A DNA stretch of 5,898 nucleotides from CADEEN01 sp035716845 (GCA_035716845.1 DASTJE010000273.1:1-5898), one strand, 5' to 3'. Shown: positions 1 to 5,898, counted from the first letter of the stretch. Notes: generated by a model not told the origin, from the letters alone. Numbers and translations are program-made.

Positions 1-599
1 GCCAGCGCCTCGGCGCGGCGCCCGTCGCCGGCGATGACGGCGTTCAGGATCGCTTCGTGCTGGTCCCAGATGTCGCGCGGGGTCTGGTCGCGCGTCAGCA
101 CCTCGGCCATCGCGCGCTGCGTGTAGGACCAGTGCGTGGCCATCGCCGGCGCCACCAGCGGGTTGCCGCACAGGCCGTAGATGAAGTCGTGGAACTTCAT
201 GTCGGCGGCCACCATCCGCGCCACCGACGCGCTGGCCACGGCCTTGCGGCCGGCGTCGATCAGCGGCGGTCCGGTGCGCGCGGCGCGCTCGGCGGCGCCC
301 TCGGCCGCGAGGCGGCAGGCCAGGCCCTCGACCACCGCGCGCATGTCGTACATGTGCTGCACGTGGTCGGGGTCGATGGGGGCGACCACCAGGCCGCGCC
401 CCGGCGCCTCGCGCAGCAGGCCCTCCTGGCGCAGCAGCAGCAGCGCCTGCTGCACCGGCTGGCGCGACACGCCCAGGGCCTGCGCGAGCTGTTCCTGGAT
501 CACGCGCTCGCCGGGGGCGAGCTGGCCCGAGGCAATCTCCGCGACGATGGCGTCGCGCACCTGTTCGACGAGGCTGGGCTGCAGGGACAAGGCCTTCAT
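1..599 (-). CDS. GntR-family regulator with FCD domain (3' end cut by the window edge)
   Basis: A DNA-binding one-component regulator of the FadR/FCD branch of GntR, acting in the cytoplasm. The window holds 199 codons from the ATG at 599 down to base 1; about 20-30 C-terminal residues are missing. Residues 8-73 form the winged helix-turn-helix: 'LAQALGVSRQPVQQALLLL' is the recognition region and 'APGRGLVV' the wing. Residues 79 onward are the helical FCD ligand domain. It carries the family's metal ligands D133 and H137 (in 'DMKFH') and H181 (in 'DQHEAI'); the last expected histidine lies off the window. There is no in-frame alternative start between this ATG and the palindrome, and no clear Shine-Dalgarno (upstream bases are GATCGCCCGCC). 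It is divergent from the ThDP-enzyme operon with 131 bp between start codons, the usual place for a regulator of its neighbour. FCD regulators typically respond to small carboxylic acids; the ligand here is unknown. Confidence 0.93.
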   Translation of the reverse strand, partial: MKALSLQPSLVEQVRDAIVAEIASGQLAPGERVIQEQLAQALGVSRQPVQQALLLLRQEGLLREAPGRGLVVAPIDPDHVQHMYDMRAVVEGLACRLAAEGAAERAARTGPPLIDAGRKAVASASVARMVAADMKFHDFIYGLCGNPLVAPAMATHWSYTQRAMAEVLTRDQTPRDIWDQHEAILNAVIAGDGRRAEAL

Positions 600-730
600 G
601 GCGGGCGATCGTGCGGGGCGCGCGGCGCCGGCGCCACCGGGGTAAACCCGATGGAACTCTGAATTCAGAATACTACATTCGCGGTTCGGGCGGCCCGCTG
701 CGGGCACCCACGACGTCGAAAGGACGCCCC
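600..730. promoter_or_regulatory. Divergent intergenic control region
   Basis: This 131-bp gap separates the GntR gene (leftward) from the ThDP-enzyme gene (rightward), so it must hold both promoters. An AT-rich island at about 651-680 stands out in very GC-rich DNA. Weak -10-like hexamers are visible on the plus strand (TACATT at 674-679; AATACT at 669-674) and on the minus strand (TATTCT, 672-667). None has a recognisable -35 at the right distance, so the exact promoters are not assigned. The Shine-Dalgarno AAAGGA at 719-724, 6 bp before the ATG at 731, fixes the start of the ThDP-enzyme gene. Confidence 0.6.
658..669. promoter_or_regulatory. Candidate operator: 12-bp perfect palindrome
   Basis: TCTGAATTCAGA is a perfect 12-bp inverted repeat in the AT-rich part of the divergent gap. 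It overlaps or abuts the weak -10-like elements on both strands. Partial symmetry continues outwards with mismatches (GGAAC to the left, ATACT to the right). FCD/FadR-type GntR regulators generally bind short palindromes close to their own start. Assigning this site to the adjacent GntR protein is inference from position and symmetry. Confidence 0.45.
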
Positions 731-2446
731 ATGAACGCACCCGCCGGCCGCAGCGTGGCCGAACTCGTCGCCCGCTTCCTGGTCGCCCGCGGGGTGGATC
801 GCATCTACGGCCTGCAGGGCGGCCACATCCAGCCGATCTGGGACTGGCTGGCGCGCCTGGGGGTGCGCATCGTCGACGTGCGCGACGAAGGGGCGGCGGT
901 GCACATGGCGCACGCGCACTCGGCGCTCGCGGGGCAGGTGGGCATCGCGATGGCCACTGCCGGCCCTGGCGTCACCAACTGCGTGACGGCGATGACCAAC
1001 GCCCACCTCGAGCGCGTGCCGGTGCTGCTGATCGGCGGCTGCCCGCCGCGCCCGCAGGACGACCTGGGGCCGCTGCAGGGCATCGACCACGTGTCGATCC
1101 TGGCGCCGGTCACGCGCTGGTCGCGCACGCTGCGGGTGGCCGAGCAGGTCGCGCGCGACCTCGACAAGGCGTGGGCCATGGCCGAGGGCGACGGCAACCC
1201 GCCCGGGCCGGTGTATGTCGAGATCCCCACCGACGTGCTGCGCGAGACGGTGCCCGACGCCGTGGTGCTCGACGAGCACCTGCGCCCCAGGCCGCGGCGC
1301 CGCCTGCGCCCGGACGCGGCCGACATCGCCGCCGCCGCGGCGCTCGTGCGCGCGGCGCGCCGCCCGCTGGTGGTCACCGGGCGCGGCGCGCGCGGCTGCT
1401 CTGCCGCGCTGACGCGCCTGCTCGACGCCAGCGGCGCGGTCTACCTCGACACCCAGGAAAGCCGCGGCCTGGTCGACCCGGCGCACCCTTCGGTGGTGGG
1501 CGCGGTGCGCGCGCGTGCGATGCAGGAGGCCGATCTGGTGCTGGTGGTGGGCCGCAAGCTCGACTACCAGTTGGCCTATGGCTCGCCGGCGGTGTTCAAG
1601 GCGGCGCGCCTCGTGCGCATCGCCGACCATGCCGACGAACTGCGCGACAACCGGCGCGGCGAGGTCGAGATCCTGGCCGACGCGGGCCTCGCGCTCGAGG
1701 CGCTGGCCGCGGCGCTCGAACGTCCGGCCGCAGCGCTGGATGCCCAGTGGACGCACGCGCTGCGCGCGCAGCACGTGCAGCGCGCCGCGCGCCACGTCGA
1801 GGCCATGGGCCAGGCCCCGGCCGGCCGCGACGGCCACATGCACCCCAACCGCATCTTCGCCGCGTTGCGCGAGGTGCTGGCGCCCGACGCCATCACCATC
1901 GCCGACGGCGGCGACCTGCTGAGCTTCGCGCGCATGGGCCTGGAGCCGCGCGAGTACCTCGACGCCGGCGCGTTCGGTTGCCTGGGCGTGGGCACGCCCT
2001 ACGCGGTGGCTGCGGCGCTGCTCCACCCGGGCCGGCAGGTGGTGGCCGTCACCGGCGACGGCGCCTTCGGCATCAACGCGATGGAGATCGACAGCGCCAA
2101 GCGCCATGGCGCGAAGGCGGTGTTCATCGTCTCCAACAACGCGGCGTGGAACATCGAGCGGCTCGACCAGGAGATGAACTACGGCGGGCGCGTGGTCGGC
2201 ACCACGCTGGCCTGGAGCGACTACGCCGGCATGGCGCGCGCCTTCGGCCTGCACGCCGAGCGAGTCACCGACCCGGCGCGACTGAAGGGCGCGCTCGAGG
2301 AGGCCTTCGCCCACGCGCCGGCACTGATCGACGTCGTGACGACGCAGGACGCGCTCTCGTCGGATGCCGGCAAGGGCCTGGGCTGGGTGCCCGACCGCCA
2401 GGCGCTCACGGCCTGGGACGAGGCCGAGCAGGCGCGTCGCCGCTGA
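731..2446 (+). CDS. ThDP-dependent lyase/decarboxylase-like enzyme, benzaldehyde lyase/acetolactate synthase superfamily
   Basis: A 571-residue cytoplasmic thiamine-diphosphate enzyme with the usual order: PYR domain (about 1-165), central domain (about 190-325) and PP domain (about 380-550). E53, in 'VRDEGAA', is the conserved glutamate that activates the ThDP aminopyrimidine. The cofactor/Mg motif runs from G442-D443-G444 to N469-N470. H32 (in 'GLQGGHI') and Q116 (in 'GPLQGID') match benzaldehyde lyase H29 and Q113 with the same +3 offset as E53/E50; this comparison is from memory, not computed. The PP domain 'DAGAFGCLGVG' (411-421) and 'AFGINAMEI' look more like 2-hydroxyacyl-CoA lyase and oxalyl-CoA decarboxylase. 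The tyrosines expected for oxalyl-CoA decarboxylase are absent (L115 and N474 at the matching places). It probably cleaves or forms a C-C bond next to a carbonyl, or decarboxylates a 2-keto acid. Automatic pipelines may call it an acetolactate synthase large subunit; no small-subunit gene is adjacent, which argues against biosynthesis. The start was chosen by AAAGGA at 719-724. First gene of an operon with the CoA ligase. Confidence 0.9.
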   Translation: MNAPAGRSVAELVARFLVARGVDRIYGLQGGHIQPIWDWLARLGVRIVDVRDEGAAVHMAHAHSALAGQVGIAMATAGPGVTNCVTAMTNAHLERVPVLLIGGCPPRPQDDLGPLQGIDHVSILAPVTRWSRTLRVAEQVARDLDKAWAMAEGDGNPPGPVYVEIPTDVLRETVPDAVVLDEHLRPRPRRRLRPDAADIAAAAALVRAARRPLVVTGRGARGCSAALTRLLDASGAVYLDTQESRGLVDPAHPSVVGAVRARAMQEADLVLVVGRKLDYQLAYGSPAVFKAARLVRIADHADELRDNRRGEVEILADAGLALEALAAALERPAAALDAQWTHALRAQHVQRAARHVEAMGQAPAGRDGHMHPNRIFAALREVLAPDAITIADGGDLLSFARMGLEPREYLDAGAFGCLGVGTPYAVAAALLHPGRQVVAVTGDGAFGINAMEIDSAKRHGAKAVFIVSNNAAWNIERLDQEMNYGGRVVGTTLAWSDYAGMARAFGLHAERVTDPARLKGALEEAFAHAPALIDVVTTQDALSSDAGKGLGWVPDRQALTAWDEAEQARRR

Positions 2447-2451
2447 AAGGA
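2446..2451 (+). promoter_or_regulatory. Shine-Dalgarno overlapping the upstream stop codon
   Basis: AAAGGA begins on the last base of the ThDP gene's TGA (2444-2446) and lies 5 bp before the ATG at 2457. It is the same core that precedes the ThDP gene. It selects this ATG over upstream in-frame codons and points to translational coupling of the two genes. Confidence 0.75.
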
Positions 2452-2456
2452 CCGCC

Positions 2457-4013
2457 ATGAGCCTGCTGCTCACGCTGTCGGAGTCGGTGGCCGCGCACGC
2501 GCGCACGCGGCCGCACAAGGTCGGCGCCCGCGATTCGCGGCGCGCGCTGACCTACGCGCAATGGGACGAGCGTGCCTCGCGCCTGGCCAACGGCCTGCTC
2601 GCACTCGGCCTCGAGAAGGGCGACCGCGTCGCGCTGCTGGCCTACAACGCGCTCGAGTGGCTCGAGATCTACGTGGCGCTGGCACGCGCCGGCCTGGTGG
2701 CGGTGCCGGTGAACTTCCGCCTCGCGCCGCCCGAGGTGGCCTACATCGTGCAGCACGCCGAGGCGCGCGCCGTCATCGTGCAGGAGGAGCTGCGCGCGGT
2801 GATCGAGCACGTGCGCGGCGAGTTGCCGGTCGAGGCCGGGCGCTGCGTGCTGTTCGGCGGCACGGCGCCGGGCTGGGCCGACTACGAGGCGCTGATCGCC
2901 GCGGCACCGGCCACGCCGCCGGCCGTGGCGGTGGCGCCCGAGGACCTGTTCGCGCTGATGTACACCTCGGGCACCACCGGCCACCCCAAGGGTGCGATGC
3001 GCAACCACGAGGGCAACGCGCTGATCGCCTTGGCCACCGCGCTCGAGTTCGGCCTCACCGCCGAGGACCGCGGGCTGCTCGTGATGCCGCTGTGCCACGC
3101 CAACTCGCTGTACTTCAGCGTCACCTTCGCGATGCTGGGCGCCACCTGCATCGTCGACGACCGGCGCCACTTCGACCCCGAGGCGCTGCTCGGCACGCTG
3201 GCGCGCGAGCAGGTCACCTTCACCTCGCTGGTGCCCACGCACTACATCATGATGCTCGGCCTGCCCGAGGCGGTGAAGGCAAGGCACGACCTCTCGCGCG
3301 TGGGCAAGCTGCTGATCTCGTCGGCGCCGGCGCGCAAGGACACCAAGCTCGCAATCCTCGAGCTGTTCCCCAACGGCAGGCTGTTCGAGCTCTACGGCTC
3401 GACCGAGCACGGCTGGGTGACGATCCTGCGCCCGCACGAGCAGATCGAGCGCCTCGGCTCGGTGGGGCGCGAGTGGGCCGGCACCGGCGCGATCAAGCTG
3501 CTCGACGTCGACGGCCGCGAGGTGCCCGACGGCGAGGTGGGCGAGCTGTACTCGCGCACCGCCTATGTCTTCAGCGGCTACTGGAAGAACCCCGAGAAGA
3601 CGGCCGAGGCGTTCCGCGGATCGTGGTGCACGGTGGGCGACATGGCGTATCGCGATGCCGACGGCTACATCCACCTCGTCGACCGCAAAAGCAACATGAT
3701 CATCAGCGGCGGCGAGAACGTGTACCCGAGCGAGGTCGAGGCCGTGCTCGGCGCGCACCCGAAGGTGCAGGACGTGGCCGTGGTGGGCCTGCCCGACGAC
3801 AAGTGGGGCGAGTCGGTGCAGGCGGTGGTGGTGCTGCGGCCGGGGCAGCAGGCCACCGAAGCCGAGCTCATCGACTGGTGCCGCGAGCGCATCGCCGGCT
3901 ACAAGCGGCCCAAGGCCGTGCGCTTCATCGCCGAGGCCGAGATGCCGCGCACCGCGACCGGCAAGATCCAGCACCGGCGCCTGCGCGACCAGTTGCTGTC
4001 GTCCGGGGGCTGA
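2457..4013 (+). CDS. AMP-forming acyl/aryl-CoA ligase (class I adenylate-forming enzyme)
   Basis: A 518-residue enzyme that activates a carboxylic acid with ATP to an acyl-AMP, then transfers it to coenzyme A. All core motifs are intact: the phosphate-binding loop 'YTSGTTGHPKG' at 169-179, 'PLCHAN' at 211-216 (A4), 'YGSTE' at 313-317 (A5), 'GD' with D395 (A7, ribose binding), 'DRKSNMIISGGENVYP' from D409 (hinge and A8), and the catalytic lysine K503 in 'TATGKIQ' (A10). Length and motifs fit medium/long-chain acyl-, feruloyl- or benzoate-type CoA ligases; the acid substrate cannot be told from sequence alone. There is no signal peptide or membrane segment. It lies 10 bp after the ThDP gene with its own Shine-Dalgarno, so the two are almost certainly cotranscribed. 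It may activate the ThDP enzyme's substrate, or the acid made by oxidising its aldehyde product. No frameshift or missing motif was seen. Confidence 0.93.
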   Translation: MSLLLTLSESVAAHARTRPHKVGARDSRRALTYAQWDERASRLANGLLALGLEKGDRVALLAYNALEWLEIYVALARAGLVAVPVNFRLAPPEVAYIVQHAEARAVIVQEELRAVIEHVRGELPVEAGRCVLFGGTAPGWADYEALIAAAPATPPAVAVAPEDLFALMYTSGTTGHPKGAMRNHEGNALIALATALEFGLTAEDRGLLVMPLCHANSLYFSVTFAMLGATCIVDDRRHFDPEALLGTLAREQVTFTSLVPTHYIMMLGLPEAVKARHDLSRVGKLLISSAPARKDTKLAILELFPNGRLFELYGSTEHGWVTILRPHEQIERLGSVGREWAGTGAIKLLDVDGREVPDGEVGELYSRTAYVFSGYWKNPEKTAEAFRGSWCTVGDMAYRDADGYIHLVDRKSNMIISGGENVYPSEVEAVLGAHPKVQDVAVVGLPDDKWGESVQAVVVLRPGQQATEAELIDWCRERIAGYKRPKAVRFIAEAEMPRTATGKIQHRRLRDQLLSSGG

Positions 4014-4038
4014 GCGGGGCCGGGCCGCTGCCTACAAT
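4010..4038 (+). promoter_or_regulatory. Possible promoter for the MFS gene
   Basis: TACAAT at 4033-4038, in the context CCTACAAT, is a strong -10 of the form common in Burkholderiales. With a 17-bp spacer the -35 would be CTGAGC at 4010-4015, overlapping the ligase stop codon and matching TTGACA at only three positions. A start of transcription near 4045 is predicted. The transporter could therefore be expressed independently of the upstream pair as well as by read-through. Confidence 0.45.
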
Positions 4039-4045
4039 CCCGGCC

Positions 4046-4063
4046 GCCCGCGCCTCCGCGGGC
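4046..4063 (+). other. 7-bp hairpin in the MFS leader
   Basis: GCCCGCG and CGCGGGC form a perfect 7-bp stem with the 4-base loop CCTC. No T-run follows (the next bases are ATTGCCCC), so it is not a canonical intrinsic terminator of the upstream operon. If the TACAAT promoter is used, the stem would sit at the very 5' end of the mRNA, where it could stabilise the transcript. It ends about 10 bases before the Shine-Dalgarno GGAG at 4073-4076. Confidence 0.45.
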
Positions 4064-4081
4064 ATTGCCCCTGGAGTCTCC

Positions 4082-5467
4082 ATGTCTGCGGTCGACGCAT
4101 CGGCCGGCACGCCGGCGCTGCGCCGGCTGCTGCCGGTGCTCTACATCGGCGTGTTCATGGCCGCGCTCGATACCGCGGTCATCGCGCCGGCCATCCCGGC
4201 GCTGCGCGCGGCGTTCGGGCTCGATCACCGCACCGTGTCGCTGGTGATGACGGTGTACGTGCTGTTCTCGCTGGCGGCCACGGCGCCGATGGCCGCGCTG
4301 GGCGACCGCTGGGGCCGCCGCCCGGTCTACCTCGCCAGCGTCGCGCTGTTCGCGCTCGGCTCGCTGCTGATCGCCGTGGCACCGAACTTCGCGCTCGTGC
4401 TGCTCGGGCGCGCGATCCAGGGCGTGGGCGGTGGCGGCATCATCCCCACGGCCAGCGCCGTGATCGGCGACGCCTGCCCGCCCGAGGCGCGCGGGCGCGC
4501 GCTCGGCCTGGTCGGCGCGATGTACGGCATGGCCTTCGTGCTGGGCCCGCCGCTGGCCGGCGTGTTGATGGTGGCGCTGTCGTGGCACTGGATCTTCCTC
4601 GCCAATCTGCCGATCGCCGCGGCCCTGCTTGCGCTGGGCATGCGGGTGCTGCCGCGCACCCGGCCGCCGTCCGCGGCCTCGCCGTTCGACGTCGGCGGCC
4701 TGCTGCTGCTGTGCCTGGTGCTGAGCGCGCTGGTGCTGGGCATCACGCGCGTGGCCGACGACCTGATCGGGCAGCGCCTGTGGCCGTGGTGGCTGGGGGC
4801 CGCCGCGCTGCTGCTGCCGCTGCTGGTGGCGTGGGAGCGGCGCAGTGCGCAGCCGCTGATCCCGATCGACCTGTTCGCCAATCGGCGCCTCGCGCGCGCC
4901 TACGTGCTCACGGCGGGGGCCGGCTTCGGCATGGGCAGCGTGATCTTCCTGACCTCGATCGCGACGCTCGCCCACGGCGTGACGCCCGCGCGCGCCGGGT
5001 TCGTGCTGCTGCCGATGGTGCTGTGCTCGATGCTGGCGTCCACCATCTCGGGCCGCCAGTTGCATCGGCTCGGGCCGGGGCCGCTGCTGGTGGCCGGCTT
5101 CGGCTGCCTCGCGCTCGGCTATGCCGCGTCGGCCCTGGCGGGTGGGCCGCTGTGGGTGTTCCTCGCAGCCACCATGCCGGTCGGGCTCGGCGTGGGCGTC
5201 GTGGTCGGCGGTGCGCTGCGCTCGGTGGCGATCGACGAGGCCCCGCCGCAGGTGCGCGGGGCGGCCCAGGGGCTGATCAACATCTTCACGAGCGTGGGCA
5301 CGCTGCTCGCGGCCGCGGTGGTCGGCGCGGTGGCCGACTTCGCCGGCGGCGGCGCCGACGGTTTCGGCCACGCCTACCTGGGCGTGGCGGCCTGCATGCT
5401 GCTGATGGCCTGGGGTGCGGGCGGCCTGGGACGCGCCGCATCGGCAGGCACCGCCGCGCGCGGCTGA
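4082..5467 (+). CDS. MFS transporter, DHA2 (14-helix, EmrB/QacA-like) type
   Basis: A 461-residue inner-membrane secondary transporter, presumably proton-coupled. About 14 hydrophobic helices can be traced, starting near residues 16, 51, 81, 104, 140, 169, 204, 234, 272, 304, 335, 356, 395 and 430. The helix 1 motif is 'LDTAVIAPAIP' (29-39), with D30 at the position typical of drug/H+ antiporter 2 proteins. Motif A is 'GDRWGRRP' (74-81) and motif C-like 'GPPLAG' is at 155-160. 'WHWIFLANLP' (168-177) and 'QPLIPIDLFANR' (257-268) are characteristic DHA2 segments. The ATG at 4082 follows GGAG at 4073-4076 with a 5-bp gap. The gene lies 68 bp after the CoA ligase on the same strand, so it may export a toxic intermediate or carry the pathway substrate. 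Direction and substrate are not readable from sequence. It converges on the small minus-strand gene, with 16 bp between stop codons. Confidence 0.93.
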   Translation: MSAVDASAGTPALRRLLPVLYIGVFMAALDTAVIAPAIPALRAAFGLDHRTVSLVMTVYVLFSLAATAPMAALGDRWGRRPVYLASVALFALGSLLIAVAPNFALVLLGRAIQGVGGGGIIPTASAVIGDACPPEARGRALGLVGAMYGMAFVLGPPLAGVLMVALSWHWIFLANLPIAAALLALGMRVLPRTRPPSAASPFDVGGLLLLCLVLSALVLGITRVADDLIGQRLWPWWLGAAALLLPLLVAWERRSAQPLIPIDLFANRRLARAYVLTAGAGFGMGSVIFLTSIATLAHGVTPARAGFVLLPMVLCSMLASTISGRQLHRLGPGPLLVAGFGCLALGYAASALAGGPLWVFLAATMPVGLGVGVVVGGALRSVAIDEAPPQVRGAAQGLINIFTSVGTLLAAAVVGAVADFAGGGADGFGHAYLGVAACMLLMAWGAGGLGRAASAGTAARG

Positions 5468-5473
5468 GCCGCG
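5459..5473. repeat. Short inverted repeat over the MFS stop codon
   Basis: CGCGGCT-G-AGCCGCG is a 15-bp quasi-palindrome with 7-bp arms and a single central base. It covers the TGA at 5465-5467 in the convergent junction. A 3' hairpin could form by opening the centre into a loop. No T-run follows, so a termination role is unproven, and in DNA this GC-rich it may be chance. Confidence 0.3.
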
Positions 5474-5483
5474 GCACCGGGCG

Positions 5484-5666
5484 TCACGGGGCCTTCGGGT
5501 CGGCGGGCGGAAGTCCGGTCAGCGAGGCCCACTCGGATGGCGTGAGCTCGCGCTCGAGCACCTCGGGCTTGCGCGGCTCGACGCTGACGCGGCGCTCGCG
5601 CACGCCCGGCGGCGGACCTTTGTCGATCTGGCGCCGATCGCGGCCGGTGCGGCGTTCGCGCGGCAT
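5484..5666 (-). CDS. Small arginine-rich hypothetical protein (60 residues)
   Basis: The protein begins 'MPRERRTGRDRRQIDKGPPP' and has 11 arginines and 3 lysines. A basic N-terminal half with repeated E/D-R-R triplets (ERR at 4-6, DRR at 10-12, ERR at 24-26) surrounds a 'DKGPPPG' turn. A more acidic tail follows, with 'LERELTPSEWASLTGLPP'. No signal peptide or membrane segment is present. The start at 5666 is supported by GGGAG (5675-5671 on this strand) 4 bp before the ATG; further-upstream in-frame starts lack this. The gene is convergent with the MFS gene. I do not recognise the family. The RR-GPP-ERR layout resembles small uncharacterised proteins seen in Burkholderiales, but that is an impression only. 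The 192 bp upstream (5667-5858) holds at most a weak promoter (TTGCGA, 5724-5719, with CGTAAT 19 bp on). Confidence 0.6.
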   Translation of the reverse strand: MPRERRTGRDRRQIDKGPPPGVRERRVSVEPRKPEVLERELTPSEWASLTGLPPADPKAP

Positions 5667-5856
5667 GGGGCTCCCTGTTCTCATGGTGTGCGGATTACGG
5701 CTTGGCACGCAGGGAGTGTCGCAAATCCGCGTATCCCTCCGCAGCGGTGGGCCAGCGCGGAAGACGCCCGATGCGTGACATGCTTGACTGGTCGCGCCTC
5801 TGCGCCACGCCGCGCCGCGTCGCACCGAGCGCGCGCGGCCGCCCCGCGGTGCCGGC

Positions 5857-5877
5857 GTTCAGTGCGCGGCGCTGAAC
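5857..5877. repeat. Inverted repeat at the 3' end of the right-edge gene
   Basis: GTTCAGTGC and GCGCTGAAC form a 9-bp stem with one G-T wobble and a 3-base loop. It spans the stop codon (5861-5859) of the minus-strand gene entering from the right. It could form a 3'-end hairpin, but there is no T-run downstream in the minus direction. Confidence 0.3.
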
Positions 5878-5898
5878 TCGTCGAAGGCCGCGATGGCG
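5859..5898 (-). CDS. C-terminal end of an unidentified gene (cut by the right edge)
   Basis: Read on the minus strand, the last bases encode 'AIAAFDEFSAAH' followed by TGA at 5861-5859. Only 12 codons are visible, too few to name a product. Support is the codon-like third-position G/C pattern and the need for some gene to the right of the 192-bp gap. A chance reading frame cannot be excluded. If real, it runs in the same direction as the small arginine-rich gene and lies upstream of it. Confidence 0.45.
   Translation of the reverse strand, partial: AIAAFDEFSAAH

Noticed and set aside
57..662. Plus-strand open frames over the regulator gene
   Set aside because: The minus strand gives a clear GntR/FCD protein; the plus-strand translations are His/Arg/Ala-rich shadow frames.
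731..2446. Naming the ThDP enzyme oxalyl-CoA decarboxylase, which would fit the neighbouring CoA ligase as an oxalate pathway
   Set aside because: The catalytic tyrosines expected from the Oxalobacter enzyme have no counterparts (L115, N474), no formyl-CoA transferase is in the window, and the N-terminal residues follow benzaldehyde lyase.
665..2518. 617-residue open frame antisense to the ThDP-enzyme gene, and similar long antisense frames over the ligase and transporter
   Set aside because: GC-rich genes with G/C third positions leave antisense frames open. The translations are low-complexity His/Arg/Ala-rich, with no domain motifs and no supporting ribosome-binding sites.
4046..4063. Calling the leader hairpin an intrinsic terminator of the ThDP-enzyme/ligase operon
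   Set aside because: There is no T-run after the stem, and a -10 hexamer lies just upstream, so a leader structure is at least as likely.
2561..5467. A 968-residue plus-strand frame that would fuse a long N-terminal extension to the transporter
   Set aside because: The part before 4082 overlaps the CoA ligase in another frame and is Arg/Gly/Ala-rich noise. The transporter starts at 4082 with its own GGAG.
5690..5730. Inverted repeat GCGGATT / AATCCGC with a 27-base spacer upstream of the small gene
   Set aside because: The arms are only 7 bp, far apart, with no extended symmetry or nearby regulator; this is within what chance gives in a GC-rich gap.
5771..5875. 34-codon plus-strand frame beginning 'MRDMLDWSRL'
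   Set aside because: It has no Shine-Dalgarno, an Arg/Ala/Pro-rich chance-like composition, and overlaps the end of the right-edge minus-strand gene.

Overview
The window is very GC-rich with an almost saturated G/C third codon position. Together with a 'CCTACAAT'-type -10 element, this suggests a betaproteobacterium of the order Burkholderiales. The assignment is inferred from composition and protein style; no marker gene is present.

Layout. (1) 1-599, minus strand: a GntR-family regulator with an FCD ligand domain, cut by the left edge. (2) 600-730: a divergent intergenic region with an AT-rich 12-bp perfect palindrome, a candidate operator. (3) 731-2446, plus: a 571-residue thiamine-diphosphate (ThDP) enzyme whose N-terminal active-site residues look like benzaldehyde lyase. 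(4) 2457-4013, plus: a 518-residue acyl/aryl-CoA ligase, 10 bp downstream and almost certainly cotranscribed. (5) 4014-4081: a short gap with a good -10 hexamer and a 7-bp hairpin ahead of (6) 4082-5467, plus: a 14-helix MFS transporter of DHA2 type. (7) 5484-5666, minus: a 60-residue arginine-rich protein of unknown function, convergent with the transporter. (8) 5667-5858: noncoding, nothing convincing. (9) 5859-5898, minus: the last 12 codons of a gene entering from the right.

How the genes may work together (inference). Regulator, ThDP lyase/carboligase, CoA ligase and transporter have the layout of a small catabolic island. The GntR protein would sense a substrate or intermediate and control the divergent operon. 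The transporter would move substrate or product. The ThDP enzyme would cleave or decarboxylate an acyloin, 2-keto acid or 2-hydroxyacyl substrate. The ligase would either feed it a CoA thioester or activate the acid formed after oxidation of the aldehyde it releases. The substrate cannot be read from the sequence. No mobile elements, RNA genes or CRISPR arrays were seen.
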